A DNA stretch of 64,000 nucleotides from assembly GCF_000182925.2 (NCBI RefSeq), contig NC_026502.1, positions 3,782,001-3,846,000 on the forward strand. The letters run 5' to 3'. The stretch comes from Neurospora crassa OR74A (Eukaryota > Ascomycota > Sordariomycetes > Sordariales > Sordariaceae). This document shows, in pieces, positions 1 through 11,482 of the stretch; the first letter of the stretch is position 1; the number at the start of each line of letters is the position of its first letter. The notes below the pieces were generated by a model. The model saw only the letters and a program-made list of their open reading frames with translations. It did not search any database and was not told the DNA's origin. The position numbers and the translations under genes were made by a program.

Positions 1-276
1 TGACCGGCGTGGCGAACCACGTCCTGATGACCGTTTGTAGGAATCACTCCATCATCATATCGTCAGTAGTTAAACGTTCGTGAAGCGCGTGAAGCACATT
101 TCAACCTTGGTTGGTGAATCATCCTTCCATTCACAATCCCACGAGTAGACTCAAGAATCGGCGAACCTTCGTACTTAAAGCCGCCGCCCCTGATCGGTTT
201 CCCAAACTTCCCTTCCTTACCTACCTGCAACCCATCCAAAAAGCGATATCACCGAACCACCTAACCAAGAAATGAA

Positions 277-1941
277 ATGGACCTGCAAACCCCAACCCCA
301 GCCGCAGCTCCAATCGACCGCCTCTCCCTTGCCTCCCTCCCCAACGAGATCCTCGACCACATCTTCTCCCTCCTCCCCGTCCCCACCGCCCGCCTCTGCC
401 GTCTCCTCTCCCACCGCTTCCTCCCCAGCAGCACCCGCGCCTCCTTCCCCGTCCTCGTCGTCTCCCCCCTCCTCAGCGACGCCCACCACCTCCAGCTGCT
501 CGCCAACTCCCCCGCCATTGCGCCCTGTTTGCGTTCCATCTACTACATAACCGACACCCTCGCCTCCCCGCGCTGGCGCCGTCACGAGTCTTCTCCCACT
601 CTCGACGAGGAAATCGCGCCTGAGGACTTCACCTGGTCCTCAACCGACCACCCGAGGAACTGGCTCCCGCACTACGTCCACCACCCCCAAGGTTCAGGCC
701 GCATCGACCTCCTCTCTGGAGAGTGGTACCAGCACCGCCACCGCCCGCTGATAAGCCACCACCGGCGCTCAGCAGACCAAATCGCCCTCGATCGGCAGCG
801 GTACGAGGACCTCCTACTAGACCAAGCCCAGTTTTTGGCCGTGGACCACTCGCCCAACCGCGACTACGACGGCATCGTCATGTGCTGGGAACAGTTCTCC
901 GCGCTGGAACACATCACGATTGCGGCGTGCAGGGAGCTGAGTCTCGCTGCGCCGCTGCATTCCGTGGCGCTGCATAGCGATCGGAACCCGTTCCGGTACG
1001 CGCCGTGGCGGACGGCGTTTCCGAGCATTTCCACGCCCGAGACGGAGGAGCGGGTGTTGCGGTCGTTGGTGCGGTACTTGGAGATCCAGTCTATAGTGGG
1101 AAAGGGGAAGGCGACAAGGTTGAAGACGCTAAGGATCAAGAACTTGTCGTGGTGCGTGTTGGATGATCCGGGCTTGTTCTTCTCGCCGACTGTGGAAAAA
1201 GCGCTGGCGAACTTGACGACGCTGGAGATCCAGATTCGTCATGGGAATCCGATTCATGCTGCGGCGAAAGAGTGTATCCCTCCCATGAGCCAGACGAGAC
1301 TTTCCCATGTTATGTCGTCAGGGAATGTTCGCGCCTTCTTGAAGTCGCTGACGAACTTGCGACACCTGACGTTTGAAAGGGATAGGATTTGGTACCGCGA
1401 GGAGGACATGATTCCAGAAGGTGACGGGTATAGGTGGTCGCTGGGGGACATCATCGATTCGGAATCCCGGTGGCCACACCTGCAATCCTTGTCGCTGTCA
1501 CATTTCAACAATTGTGAGAGGGAGGATCTCGAACAGATCATGGACAATCATGCCGACACGCTTTGGAAGGTGTCGTTGGGGGACGCCAATCTCAGGACAA
1601 CGTCGTGGGTAAATCTGGTGGATTACTTTTACCAGGAGAATCAGAGGCGGATTGCAGGATATGACGGCAAACCCCTGTATCATCTGGAGCTATGGGGTTG
1701 CCTCAGAGGTACCAGGGAGAAGGACATCACGGGGCAGCAGCAGCAGCCTGGTACTCCAGATCATACAGGAGAGGGAGAAGAGTGGGCTTTCTGGCGCGGG
1801 GACCCGCATAGCTGGGAACTAGCGAGGTATGTGTATGGGATTGCGTTCCAGGAGTCGACCTTGGCATGGGAACATAGGGCACTCTACGCTCGAATAATCG
1901 CCGGCGAGCGCGAGGAGGGACTCGGAGGGCTAGAAAATTAA
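277..1941 (+). CDS. F-box domain protein
   Basis: Single-exon reading frame of 554 codons. Near the N-terminus (about residues 13-55) it carries an F-box-like stretch, LPNEILDHIFSLL, followed by basic, Ser/Leu-rich residues. The F-box normally docks Skp1 of SCF ubiquitin ligases, so the likely role is substrate recruitment for ubiquitination in nucleus or cytosol. The remaining 500 residues contain scattered leucine-rich segments (for example LRHLTF, LQSLSLS, LTTLEIQ) resembling the degenerate LRR region of fungal F-box proteins, but I cannot name the substrate. The ATG at 277 is preceded by a purine at -3 and sits just before the F-box, so I take it as the start. No introns are needed. The C-terminus is rich in Glu/Gly. 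F-box assignment is from family knowledge; the target is unknown. Confidence 0.8.
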   Translation: MDLQTPTPAAAPIDRLSLASLPNEILDHIFSLLPVPTARLCRLLSHRFLPSSTRASFPVLVVSPLLSDAHHLQLLANSPAIAPCLRSIYYITDTLASPRWRRHESSPTLDEEIAPEDFTWSSTDHPRNWLPHYVHHPQGSGRIDLLSGEWYQHRHRPLISHHRRSADQIALDRQRYEDLLLDQAQFLAVDHSPNRDYDGIVMCWEQFSALEHITIAACRELSLAAPLHSVALHSDRNPFRYAPWRTAFPSISTPETEERVLRSLVRYLEIQSIVGKGKATRLKTLRIKNLSWCVLDDPGLFFSPTVEKALANLTTLEIQIRHGNPIHAAAKECIPPMSQTRLSHVMSSGNVRAFLKSLTNLRHLTFERDRIWYREEDMIPEGDGYRWSLGDIIDSESRWPHLQSLSLSHFNNCEREDLEQIMDNHADTLWKVSLGDANLRTTSWVNLVDYFYQENQRRIAGYDGKPLYHLELWGCLRGTREKDITGQQQQPGTPDHTGEGEEWAFWRGDPHSWELARYVYGIAFQESTLAWEHRALYARIIAGEREEGLGGLEN

Positions 1942-1944
1942 AAA

Positions 1945-4697
1945 ACCAGCCAAGAGTGGAAAGAGTTTGGCGCAGAAGGGAATTCGAGAGATCGACACGT
2001 TGTCATAACTGAAGGAAATTGAGGAAAGTCGTGGAGGTAGTTGACAAAGTAAAGACTTTGGGGTTTGGTAAGTGAGGGATTGCCGCAGCGGTAGGCTTCG
2101 TGATCTTGTAGTCTAACCAGTCAGTAGAATGACTATCAAGGGCAATGGGCGTTGTACATTGTTGCTCTCCGACAATGTCGATGTGAATGAGTTGAGTTAC
2201 GTGCCCAAACCCCCCTCGAAGATTTCTTGAGGTCGGTTAGGCACCACCCAAATATCATCGCCGGAAAGTATCCCGAGACACGGAGCCAACCTTACCTATG
2301 GAAGAGACCTCAAACGCAGCTAGATCGATCGCCATGTGGGATGACGTGCCTTGACCATTTTGAAAGATCTCACTGACTTACTACTTAATGAAAATCGTCT
2401 CGCCTCCAGCCCGGGTCGAACTCGGGCCCGACAGAACCTCGACGAACTTGACTTCCTTGGCAGAGCTTCCCTGATGGAGTGAGTGACCAGCCATTCCATG
2501 TCCCTACCCCACCCCTCCTCTTTATTGCGTCCCACTGCCGTGGGTTTTTTGACTTATCAAGTATTCTCCGAAAATGCCAAGTTTTTTTTTTAAGTTTTCC
2601 GTACAGGATCTGGGGTCGAGAAAATTTAGACGGCAATCATTGGGGTTGGGAATTCCGCTTAAACTCCAACTTCCAATTTCCACTTCACACCTTGGCATTC
2701 CACCCTCCGCAACCCGATATAGAGCAAACCAGAGCACTGTTTATGCGGCCTCCGGAATGGCTTTCATCCTGGAAACGCATTGTACAGTAAGAAACTCGTC
2801 CCCATCTCAGGGGGATTTCGTTTCCGTGCCGAAGGGATGTGGGAGACGAACGATGATCCGGCTGACTCCGTGGCGTATTCTAATGGTTGTGCCAGCCGCG
2901 TCTATTGAAAGACGGAATGACTGTAACGGCTCTGTGCTCTCTAGATTATGCACTTTGGTATTTTTGAGTTCAACTTGGCTTGATGTCTCGCGTTAGTATT
3001 GAGTGCCAAGGAGAAGTGGTGCTATATGAAACCAGAGAGCTCTTCATTACCTGATCTCACTCTGGCTTGCGTTTTTTTTGTTCACGGCTTGGCTGAGAGA
3101 CTGCGTGACGGCCATGGTTGTCATGAGTGGTCGACCGTGAGACTTGTTTGAACCCCTGGACCCTTGGACCCCTTCACCCGGTAACAAGGTTGCCATCAGG
3201 TACACACTCACTGCCCTTTTTGGGTTGCGTAGCATCGTACCTGCATCGGAGACTAAAAATTCTAAAAGCCCCTTCTAGGCCTCTTGAAGAAACGGTCTCC
3301 ACGCCAAATTGTTCTGTGCAACTTGGTGCTCCGTTCGACCCCGGTCGTCATCTTCTACATGCCTGGTTTGCTTCACAAATCGTAATGTGGCTTCCGCTTG
3401 AATGAATGTCCTTGAATGGGAATCGCGCGCCGGATTGCCGTATAAGCACCATCACGCTGCCATGGTGCCTGTCTCCGACTTTTTCGTCAGTCCCTACTCC
3501 TGCAATTTGACTTATTATCATCCATTGGAGGAGAGGTAAAACAACAAACTCACTGACAGTAGGTAGTCACCAGTCTAATTGCCTGGTGCTGGAGGCCCCT
3601 TGGCCGATCACGTACCCCTGACAGCTGATCTTGCAGCTAAGGATCCCCATGGTGAACATGGCTGCCACGCCGCGCTAGCCAGTTCGAAAAGAACGTTGGT
3701 CCGGTCCAGTGTAGCACTCCACCACCGTTGATGAAAGATTGCCAGATCGGACATGCAGGGATTGACATGTTGAGGCTTTTCATGCGTCTTCTTTTTCTGC
3801 TGTAATTTAACAAAGTTTGCGCCCAATAGTTCCCGTGCTAGTGTAAGACTTTGTTGATGATCACCCATGATCATCAATTTGCGCAGACCGCAAGACTCTT
3901 TCGTATCAGGACACGACATGCCTCGACTTTGAACCTGGGGAACCCTGACTTGCCAGCGCCTATCTAGGCGTCGTTTCGGCTAAGCCTTTTTGCTTGAGGC
4001 TCCATCCAGGTTGAACCATCACAACCCCAATCCAAATACCTGACTTTCTTGCACACCGCGAATCCGATTTATTGCGCGTTCCAAGCGATCAAGCCACCCA
4101 GGCCTTTTCAGAAGGAGCGAACCGGCGGAAGCATAGTTGCGTCGTCATGAAGCCAAGCTTTGCACCTCAGCTAGGTGGATAGTAGAAATATGAGCATGGC
4201 GTGATGGTAACTGACTCGAGAGCAGGCCGCGCGGTTGAGCTAGCCATAAAGAGTGCGCGTCCGAACAGATGGAGGGGGCTCATTTTTTCTCTGGAATTTT
4301 ACCTTCTTGGCCATACCCTGCTTTGGCAGTAGTGGTCAAGACTCAAGAGAGGCGGCAGTGAAGAAAAAGCTGCCTGAATTGGTTTGGGTCTTGTGTGTAG
4401 CAAGTGCGGGACCCTTAATATGCTAAGCAAGCTGGGGTGTCCTGGCTTAAGCAATCCCCATCCTTTTGCGTATACGGCATAAGACAGCCATAGAACCCGC
4501 ATTTTCGAGCACGTTCCCACTGGACTTGAGCTTAGTTGTTGCTGTCCAAGAATCGCATATGCCGATCCGTTCTTGGTGACAAGTGCAAAGAACAACGATA
4601 ATAAGGACGGCAGCCGTTCTTTCACGAGGACCGATATAACTCGGCGCGCCCGCCCTTGAACGGTGTCCGGCATCCGAAGCCGTGAGCCCAGGCCGCT
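1945..4697. other. Gene-free spacer between F-box and membrane-protein genes
   Basis: About 2.75 kb in which I find no reading frame with recognisable protein character. The longest open frames are under 145 codons, overlap on both strands and show no domain. It holds short T-runs (2581-2591) and nothing I can call a gene or RNA. Confidence 0.5.
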
Positions 4698-6072
4698 ATG
4701 TCCGGCACTACCAGCACCGACCCGAGGATAACGGCGGCGATCGAGGCTGGGCGAATCCCGAAAGGAATCAGCATTGCCTGGTTAGAGCAATCCCGAGACA
4801 AACCCGCGACTGGCGCCATTATCTTTGTCACCTTGCTGACGGGCGTCTTTGTGCTATGCCGAATCGCTTCAAGAGCCTTTGTGCTGAGGCGAACCGGACT
4901 TGATGACTGGTTAGCGCTACTGAGTCTGGTGAGTGCCTCTACCACTCACGCTTTTGACAGCAGGAACTGGAAGACCCTGACCCTTTACCATCTATTTAGG
5001 CCCTTCTTATAGCGTTTGTGGTGCTGGATATCCAATCGATCGACATTGGATCGGGGCGGCACTATGATTATATCATATACGTGCTGACGCCGGAGGAGGT
5101 CAACCGCAGTGAGATTGTCGACTTTGCGGCACACATTGTCTACACGGTGGCGTTGCTGATCTGTCGTGTATCGGGCTTGACCTTTTACCACCGCATCTGC
5201 AGCATCCACCGCGGGTTCCGACTGGCGATTCAGGTGCTGATGGGCGTCCTGGTGGCGGGCTTCCTGCCGCAGCTGTTCCTCATCATTTTCCACTGTACTC
5301 CGGTGACGGGACTGTGGCCATACACGCAGACCAACAACTGGCAGGAGGGCGTCGAGGACTACGAGTGCTTGCCATGGGGTCTCGTGTACAGTGTCAACTC
5401 GGCCGTGTCGCTGTTTTGCGACTTTTTGCTGTTTGGCATCCCGTTGGCCATGATCCGGATGCTTGATCTGCCGCGCAAGCGGAGACTGCAGCTGGCGTGC
5501 ATTTTGCTGCCTGGCGTCTTGTAAGTCGAGTACCTGCTGCCTGTTGGGGCAGGACAGAAGATGAAGGTTGACTGACTCTGACAATGGACAGGGTTACCTG
5601 CATCTCGATTGCTCGTTTGGTGCTGGTCATCGAAGGTCAGTGGAACAAGGACATGTCATGGACGTACAACGCCTTGTTGGCGGTTGAGGTATCCGAGATT
5701 GGCGCGACCTTGATCTCCTTGTCGATTCCCGGAATCAAGCCCATGTGGGACAAGTACATCAGGAGAAGGGGCCACGATTCCAGTTCTGGGGGACGTTCTC
5801 GTTCGGGGCACTCGACCAAGGGCGGCGGCACCAAGGGCACATCGATAACGCTGAACAATCTCAGCCTGCGGCCCCAGCACCTCAACAAGCTGGGCTCCAC
5901 CAGCGACTGCACGTACAACGACACCAAGAGCCGCAACCGTGACAACGACGACGACGACGGGACGGCCAGCACCGAAGGCATCATGGTGCGGGTGGATTTT
6001 GATTTGACGACGGAGAGCGAGACGAACTCGCAGTACCGGCGGTCCAAGGCTATCGAAGCGCAAGTAGTTTGA
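4698..6072 (+). CDS. Rhodopsin-fold (SAT4/PTH11-type) integral membrane protein
   Basis: Three exons: 4698-4928, 5000-5520 and 5592-6072, giving 410 residues. The two 71-nt introns begin GTGAGT and GTAAGT and end TTTAG and GACAG. The protein has a short extracellular N-terminus, about seven hydrophobic segments (for example GAIIFVTLLTGVFVLC, VLMGVLVAGFLPQLFLIIF, FCDFLLFGIPLAMI) and the conserved aromatic and charged loops of the fungal rhodopsin/SAT4 family (GLDDWLAL after TM1; ECLPWGLVYSVNS before TM6). The cytosolic tail of about 130 residues is Ser/Gly/Asp-rich and low-complexity. Family members act as GPCR-like surface sensors in pathogenic fungi, but most are uncharacterised. No CFEM cysteine module is visible. 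The short second half of TM1-TM2 is only complete when intron 1 is removed, which supports the model. Confidence 0.85.
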
Positions 6073-6075
6073 GAA

Positions 6076-6708
6076 GGTTGAACCAATGGATGTGAATTTG
6101 TTTACTTTTCTAATGGGAACTGGTGATGGTGGGAGGCCGGGATTGGAGAGATGGATGTCATGATGGAGTTCAGGTCTGCTTGCTTGGCGCGGTTTCGTTA
6201 TGTTTTGCGAACCATGAGGTACCATAGAGGTTCTAGTCTAGTATTTTAGCGGCAGTGGAAGCACGGGCCATGACCAGAGCTGTTAGTGCCCCCTCACCAA
6301 CTCTGCTGTCCACGCCGCCGGGGAAACAAGACAGGGACAGCTCATCTAACGCAACCCACTACAACCACACAGCTCCACTGCAACTACAGGGGAGAATGCA
6401 CCATTCCTCCCTACAGGGCAACTAGAATTCGGACATTGTCGCTTTCACGGTCTTGGCACTCGCGTCGGTCATTTCTCTCCATCGCTTCGATAACGAATCT
6501 CCCAACTAAGACAACCTCAAACAACATGAAGCATCACATCAACTTGTTCATCTGTCATCTCCATATCTTGGACTACTACCGATATTTATGACATGCTATA
6601 TTGTGCCTTTCTTTACTGGATTTATTGAATATCGCCGCCGGACGTGACGATACTCTTTCTGTTTGTTTGTTTGTTTGTTTGTTTGTTTGTTTACACATCA
6701 ACAGCCTC
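6076..6708. promoter_or_regulatory. Spacer and amidase 5' leader with a (GTTT)n run
   Basis: Spacer upstream of the amidase. It contains an uninterrupted GTTT tetranucleotide run at about 6660-6692, ending about 17 nt before the chosen start codon. The frame is open through the repeat (36 extra codons), but the translated repeat is low-complexity Cys/Leu/Phe/Val and lies upstream of a good signal peptide, so I treat it as leader. A CAACAG just before the ATG could also be the end of a leader intron. Confidence 0.45.
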
Positions 6709-8469
6709 ATGGTGACGCCTGGCCCCAAGAGTTGGCTAACCGTCGCCACGGCGATTGGCATATGCCTGGGCGCTGCCCTCTCGACCCCTTCCACCGAGGA
6801 CATCAAGCTCCCCAAGGAGAACTGCCCGCTCACCAACGTCCTCTTCCCTGTCCTTCCCTGCGGCAGCTTCAAGCTCGAGGAGGCTACCATCGATGACATG
6901 CAGGCTGCCATGAACAATGGCTCCCTCACCTCGGTTCAGCTTGTCGGCTGCTATGTCCTCCGTACTTTCCAGACCGATCTCTATATCAACTCCCTCCTCC
7001 AGTACAACCCTGATGCCCTGTCCATCGCTGCTCAGATGGACGCTGAGCGTGCCGCCGCCAAGATCCGCGGTCCTCTCCATGGTGTCCCCTTCACCGTCAA
7101 GGACAACATCGCCACCAAGGATCAGCTCGAGACCACTGCTGGCTCGTGGGCTCTTCTCGGCAGCATCGTTCCCCGTGATGCCCACGTTGTCGCCAAGCTC
7201 CGTGAGGCCGGTGCCGTTCTCTTCGGCAAGGCTACCCTCTCCGAGTGGGCCGATATGCGCAGCAACAATTACTCCGAGGGTTATTCTGCCCGCGGTGGCC
7301 AGTGCCGCTCTGCTTACAACCTGACCGTCAACCCTGGCGGTTCCTCCTCCGGGAGCGCCGTTGGTGTCGCTGCCAACGCCATCGCCTTCTCCCTCGGTAC
7401 CGAGACCGACGGATCCGTCATCAACCCGGCTATGCGCAACAACATTGTCGGCCTCAAGCCCACCGTCGGTCTTACTTCCCGTGCCGGTGTCATTCCCGAG
7501 AGCGAGAACCAAGATGCCGTCGGTACGTTTGGTCGTACAGTTCGTGATGCCGTCTATGCTCTTGATGCCATCTACGGCATTGATCAGCGGGACGAGTACA
7601 CCCTTGCCCAGGAAGGCAAGACTCCCGAGGACGGCTACGCATCCTGCCTCACCACCAAAGCTGCCCTCAAGGACGCCGTCTTTGGTATTCCCTGGAACAG
7701 CTTCTGGCGCTACGCCGATCCCGAGCAGGTTCGCCAGTTGACGGCTCTCATCAAGCTCATCGAGGATGCTGGCGCCACCATCATCAACGGCACCGAGATC
7801 ACCGACCACGAGAGAATCGTCAGCCCCTACGGCTGGGACTGGGACCATGGCACCAACCGCGGCTACCCCAACGAGTCCGAGTACACCGTTGTCAAGGTTG
7901 ACTTCTACAACAACATCAAGACGTACCTCTCCGAACTCGAGAACACAAACATCCGTTCTCTCGAGGATATCGTCCAGTTCAACTACGACAACGATGACAC
8001 CGAGGGTGGCCGTCCCTGGCCCCTTGGTCATCCTGCCTTCTACTCTGGTCAGGATGGCTTCCTCGCTTCCCTCGCCACCCAAGGTATCAAGGATGAGACC
8101 TACTACCAGGCCCTCAACTTCACCCAGTCGTCCACCCGTAACGGCATCGATGACGCTTTGACCTACAAGGGCAAGAAGCTCTCGGGTCTCCTTGTTCCTC
8201 CTGATGTCGCTCAGGCTCCCCAGATTGCTGCTCAGGCCGGCTACCCTATGATCACCCTTCCCGCCGGTATTCACTCCGTCAGCGGCATGGGCATCGGTCT
8301 CGGCATCATGCAGACTGCCTATGGTGAGCCCGAGCTTGTCAGGTGGGGTTCTGCCATTGAGGATCTCCAGAAGTCCACCGATACCCCTTACAAGCGCACC
8401 CTTCCCCAGTGGAGGGATTTCCTCAAGAGGAATGTTCCCGTCTACAATGTCTACGAAGGTTCTGATTAA
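6709..8469 (+). CDS. Secreted amidase-signature family amidase
   Basis: 586 codons, no introns. The amidase-signature triad is visible: Lys131 in FTVKDN, cis-Ser212 in NPGGSSSGS, and nucleophile Ser236 in TETDGSVINPA. The 24-residue Ser-Ser spacing equals that of mammalian FAAH. An N-terminal hydrophobic segment (WLTVATAIGICLGAALS) looks like a signal peptide, so the enzyme is probably secreted or endomembrane-lumenal. It hydrolyses amide bonds of an unknown small substrate; fungal relatives are annotated as glutamyl-tRNA(Gln)-amidotransferase-like or acetamidase-like, without evidence for tRNA work. I chose the internal ATG at 6709 rather than the in-frame upstream codons because it directly precedes the signal peptide and avoids translating the GTTT repeat. 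Codon usage is strongly C-ending, suggesting high expression. A 588-codon antisense frame across it is a by-product of that bias. Confidence 0.88.
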   Translation: MVTPGPKSWLTVATAIGICLGAALSTPSTEDIKLPKENCPLTNVLFPVLPCGSFKLEEATIDDMQAAMNNGSLTSVQLVGCYVLRTFQTDLYINSLLQYNPDALSIAAQMDAERAAAKIRGPLHGVPFTVKDNIATKDQLETTAGSWALLGSIVPRDAHVVAKLREAGAVLFGKATLSEWADMRSNNYSEGYSARGGQCRSAYNLTVNPGGSSSGSAVGVAANAIAFSLGTETDGSVINPAMRNNIVGLKPTVGLTSRAGVIPESENQDAVGTFGRTVRDAVYALDAIYGIDQRDEYTLAQEGKTPEDGYASCLTTKAALKDAVFGIPWNSFWRYADPEQVRQLTALIKLIEDAGATIINGTEITDHERIVSPYGWDWDHGTNRGYPNESEYTVVKVDFYNNIKTYLSELENTNIRSLEDIVQFNYDNDDTEGGRPWPLGHPAFYSGQDGFLASLATQGIKDETYYQALNFTQSSTRNGIDDALTYKGKKLSGLLVPPDVAQAPQIAAQAGYPMITLPAGIHSVSGMGIGLGIMQTAYGEPELVRWGSAIEDLQKSTDTPYKRTLPQWRDFLKRNVPVYNVYEGSD

Positions 8470-9330
8470 AGTATTCGTTTTCGTTATCTCTCTCTTTGCC
8501 ATGTCTTTTTGTTATTTATTTTCTTTTCTCTTTTTCTACGCCTTCCTTAAGCCCGTATTTCTTAGCCCAAACATTACAAGTTGTCGGTTAACTACACCTT
8601 CATCGATTTCCAAGCACAAAAGTCAAGGTACGTCACGGTCACACAGCTGAGTTCCCAAACATTGATGGATTATATTATTGCTCGCTGATAGCTTTGTCTC
8701 AATGCAGATATAGGTAGCCATCAAAATCAACGTCCTCCAACCAACAACTCCATCATAGCTAGCTCCATGCACAGCAGACAAATCTTGTTCGTCACAGCTC
8801 GACTATGTGAACAGCAAGTCTTGGTTAATGTTTATTCATCTTGACCCCCTCTTCCAAGTCATAGTATCAGTGGTTACCTACAGTGATTGGTGTAGCACAT
8901 CTCATCGCTGCTTGGTATGATGGGAGGGACTCTGTTTTTCTTTTCAGAACAGTTTCAATACTGGTTTGATTGTTAGCTTGTGGACTTCTTCCGACTTTGA
9001 ATATATACTTAGGGGAAGGAATGTGTGTGCGATCCAGAAGTACATGATTTGGTCCCAAATCGTTGGGTAGAGAGAGAGAGAGTTTCATAACAGCCTTAGT
9101 TTCTCATTATTTTAAGAGACAATACCCAAAAGGGAAATACTTTCAGCGCTTTTCTAGGGCTTGCATCGCCAAAAAAAATCCACCAAACCAAGTTTGAGAA
9201 GGAAAAGTGTCAATCGAAGTAATTATACCATGCCAACAATTGGACCAGAATTCGAGTATGTTCATGGAGGAACGGGTGGTGACTTTGAGAATTTTTCCCT
9301 ATATAACTTCTTGCCAAAAACAAACATATC
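8470..9330. other. Spacer: amidase 3' region and 5S upstream region
   Basis: Pyrimidine-rich 3' flank of the amidase followed by spacer. No coding frame above 75 codons. The last 30 bases belong to the 5S promoter described separately. Confidence 0.5.
9302..9305 (+). promoter_or_regulatory. 5S rRNA upstream TATA element
   Basis: TATA lies at -29 to -26 relative to the 5S start at 9331. In Neurospora a TATA at this position is needed for 5S transcription (established knowledge). The second 5S gene of this window has TATA at the same distance. Confidence 0.7.
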
Positions 9331-9450
9331 ACATACGACCATACCCACTGGAAAACTCGGGATCCCGTCCGCTCTCCCATAGATAAGCCAGTGAGGGCCA
9401 GACTAGTAGTTGGGTCGGTGACGACCAGCGAATCCCTGGTGTTGTATGTT
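9331..9450 (+). rRNA. 5S ribosomal RNA (copy 1)
   Basis: 120-nt match to the ascomycete 5S rRNA I recognise from Neurospora, starting ACATACGACCATACCCACTG and ending GGTGTTGTATGTT. The first and last ten bases pair to form helix I. The internal control region with GATAAGCCAGTGAGGG is intact. A run of T residues at 9452-9460 gives a typical Pol III terminator. The copy is base-for-base identical to the one at 58249-58368, as expected for dispersed, single 5S genes of filamentous ascomycetes that are not in the rDNA repeat. Confidence 0.97.
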
Positions 9451-9460
9451 ATTTTTTTTT
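9451..9460 (+). terminator. Pol III T-run terminator of 5S copy 1
   Basis: Nine consecutive T residues directly behind the 5S 3' end. Confidence 0.8.
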
Positions 9461-10866
9461 CTTTTCCTCTTTCCTTTCTTTTTTCCCGCTTGCTCCTTTT
9501 TTTTTTTCTTTGATTTTCATCTTCTTCTTTCTGTTCAGCGCTCTCGCTTCTTAACATGAATTACTTTTGCCTCTTTTTTTCTTCTTCGTGACATGCACAC
9601 ACACAACCAACAGGGGGGGTTGTAAATGTAACGGACCATAGTGGCTACTATCAGAACTAACTAAATGTTTTGTTGTACGTATCGATAGTATTTTCAATTG
9701 ACTAGGTAAGGTTCTGCACAACTTTGTTGTTGAGTTTAGGTACAGGTACGTGTGAAAATTAAAAGGGAAAAGGTTATATGAGTAACGGAAACAACTCCCA
9801 CCACTTTGCATATAATTCGTGGTGGTATTCTTTTCTTTTCTTTTCTTTCCTTCTTTTCTTTCTTCTTAAGACTGACGAGTTACTAGTTCATTCGTCCATC
9901 ACTTCACAAACTCCCATACTTTGTCCTACCAAGCCTCATCCAACTCTAAGGAGAAGAATATTTTTTCCACAGAAATTCTCTTGCTCCCTGACTGGAAGTT
10001 AACTACCTACCATACTGTTGCTGGTACCGCGCTGCTCAAGCGAACTTGGACATAAAAAAGCTAACTGAGAAAACATAACAACCTAGTGAAGGGTTTCGGG
10101 GAAAATGTTGTCAATTACCTGGGTAGATGCAAGTGGTCAGTCAGGTTAGTATGCTGTGCAAGACTTGTAAGTCTACTAACCGTACTGGCTGTGTAATGAA
10201 GCTAGGTACGATGGCATTTAGTTGGATGGATGGGTTGTTGATTTTTGATGGCTAAGGTACTTACCTATATTTGCTTTAGGAATGCTGGATAGACGTCTGG
10301 TTAGGACGCTATGTGTGTGTGTGTGGTGTTTACAGTCTGCAACGGGCAGTCAGACTACCTACATACGTAGGGACTCCAAAAAGGTACAGACAGACATCTT
10401 AATCGATACGTCACATTACCTGATTTTAGGGCTGAAGTTGTCTTAGGGCTGAAGTTGTCTCAAATTACTGCGAGTGTAGGGAGCCAAGATCAGTCGGTTT
10501 CAGATCCGATTGAAGCAAACCTGAATGCATCAACACCAATCAAACAAACACATTTTCTGACTGACAGCTAGAGGTAGTCAAGACAAGTAAGTCATGACAG
10601 CAGCAGTAAATGAAAATAAGACTGGCTTGCCAATTATGTTTGTATTTTAAAAATGGCAGCGGATCTGTATCTATATCTGTATCTGTTTTGTCTATAACTT
10701 CTTCCAACTCATTCCTCATTCCCCACACCTTCCATTAACATTTCTTCTTCGTCTATGTCACACCAACATCCATCTCATCCCCATGCTACTGCTCGAGTGT
10801 AACTGTTACTAGCTCTAGGCTAGGCTAGGCTAGGCTAGGCTGACAGCGCCAAGGAAGGAAACCCGC
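9461..10866. other. Low-complexity spacer
   Basis: Contains C/T-rich tracts (9450-9580, 9825-9870), a GT dinucleotide run near 10313, an 18-nt tandem duplication around 10434-10460 (TTAGGGCTGAAGTTGTC, twice) and a TAGGC pentanucleotide repeat at about 10814-10841 just behind the stop of the next gene. No gene seen. Confidence 0.55.
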
Positions 10867-11482
10867 TTAAGCAGAAACGGTGCCAGTGACAGTGAAGTCG
10901 ACCTTGTCGCAAACAATCTTACGGTCGGAGTAGATCTCGTTACCGCCAATGGTCCAGTTGGGGTTGGGGCCAGTGGACTCGTCGGTGCAGGTGGTCTTGA
11001 CGATGGTAGAGCCAGTAGCGGTGATACTTTTTTTGGTATTCATGTTAGTCTCTTCTCGAGCGGTCTCCTTCTGGTAATTACAGGTTAGGGTTGACTTACG
11101 ACTTGTTCTCAGGGTGGTAAAGGGTCTCGCGAATGGTAACCTTGCCATCCTCACGGTTGTACTTGAAGCTGGCCCAGCTCTCGGTGCCCTCAACAGCGCC
11201 ATAGGGAGCAGAGCAGGGGTAGAAGTCGTTGAAGTCGTAGAAGAAGTCGGGGATCTGGCTGGACTGGGCGCCGCAGCTGTAGACGGCGCCGGTCTTCTCG
11301 GAGGTCAAGGAGAAGTTGACATGGCCGTAGCTGTTCTGGTGGGCAGGGGTGGTGAACTGGTATTCAGCCTTGAACTCAAAGTCCTTGACATCCCAGGTGA
11401 GGCTGGTGGTGCCGTTGGTGGGAGCAGCGGTGGCGGTGGCAGCGAGGGCCAGGGCAGCAGCGGCGCGGGTGAAGTTGACCAT
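10867..11482 (-). CDS. Small secreted AA1-like (Alt a 1-type) protein
   Basis: Two exons on the minus strand, 11482-11100 and 11026-10867, 180 residues. The intron (11027-11099) begins GTAAGT and joins TC with T to keep Ser. A signal peptide is clear: FTRAAAALALAATATAA. The mature part has four cysteines (SCGAQ, YPCSAP, TTCTDES, VCDKVDF), several N-glycosylation sequons and a beta-rich pattern (WDVKDFEF, FTTPAHQNSYGHVNFSL) typical of the AA1-like family. Alt a 1 of Alternaria is the known member: a secreted beta-barrel dimer that binds plant defence proteins. Here the role is unknown; family assignment is by eye from the TWxVxDFxF start, size and cysteines, so it remains moderately sure. Confidence 0.78.

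Noticed and set aside
2400-2480. Possible tRNA with GAGTTCGACCC on the minus strand
   Set aside because: The T-stem does not pair around TTCGACC and no A-box or acceptor stem is found.
6736-8502. 588-codon frame antisense to the amidase
   Set aside because: Mirror of C-ending codon bias; Gly/Val/Asp-rich without domain, whereas the sense strand has a full catalytic triad.
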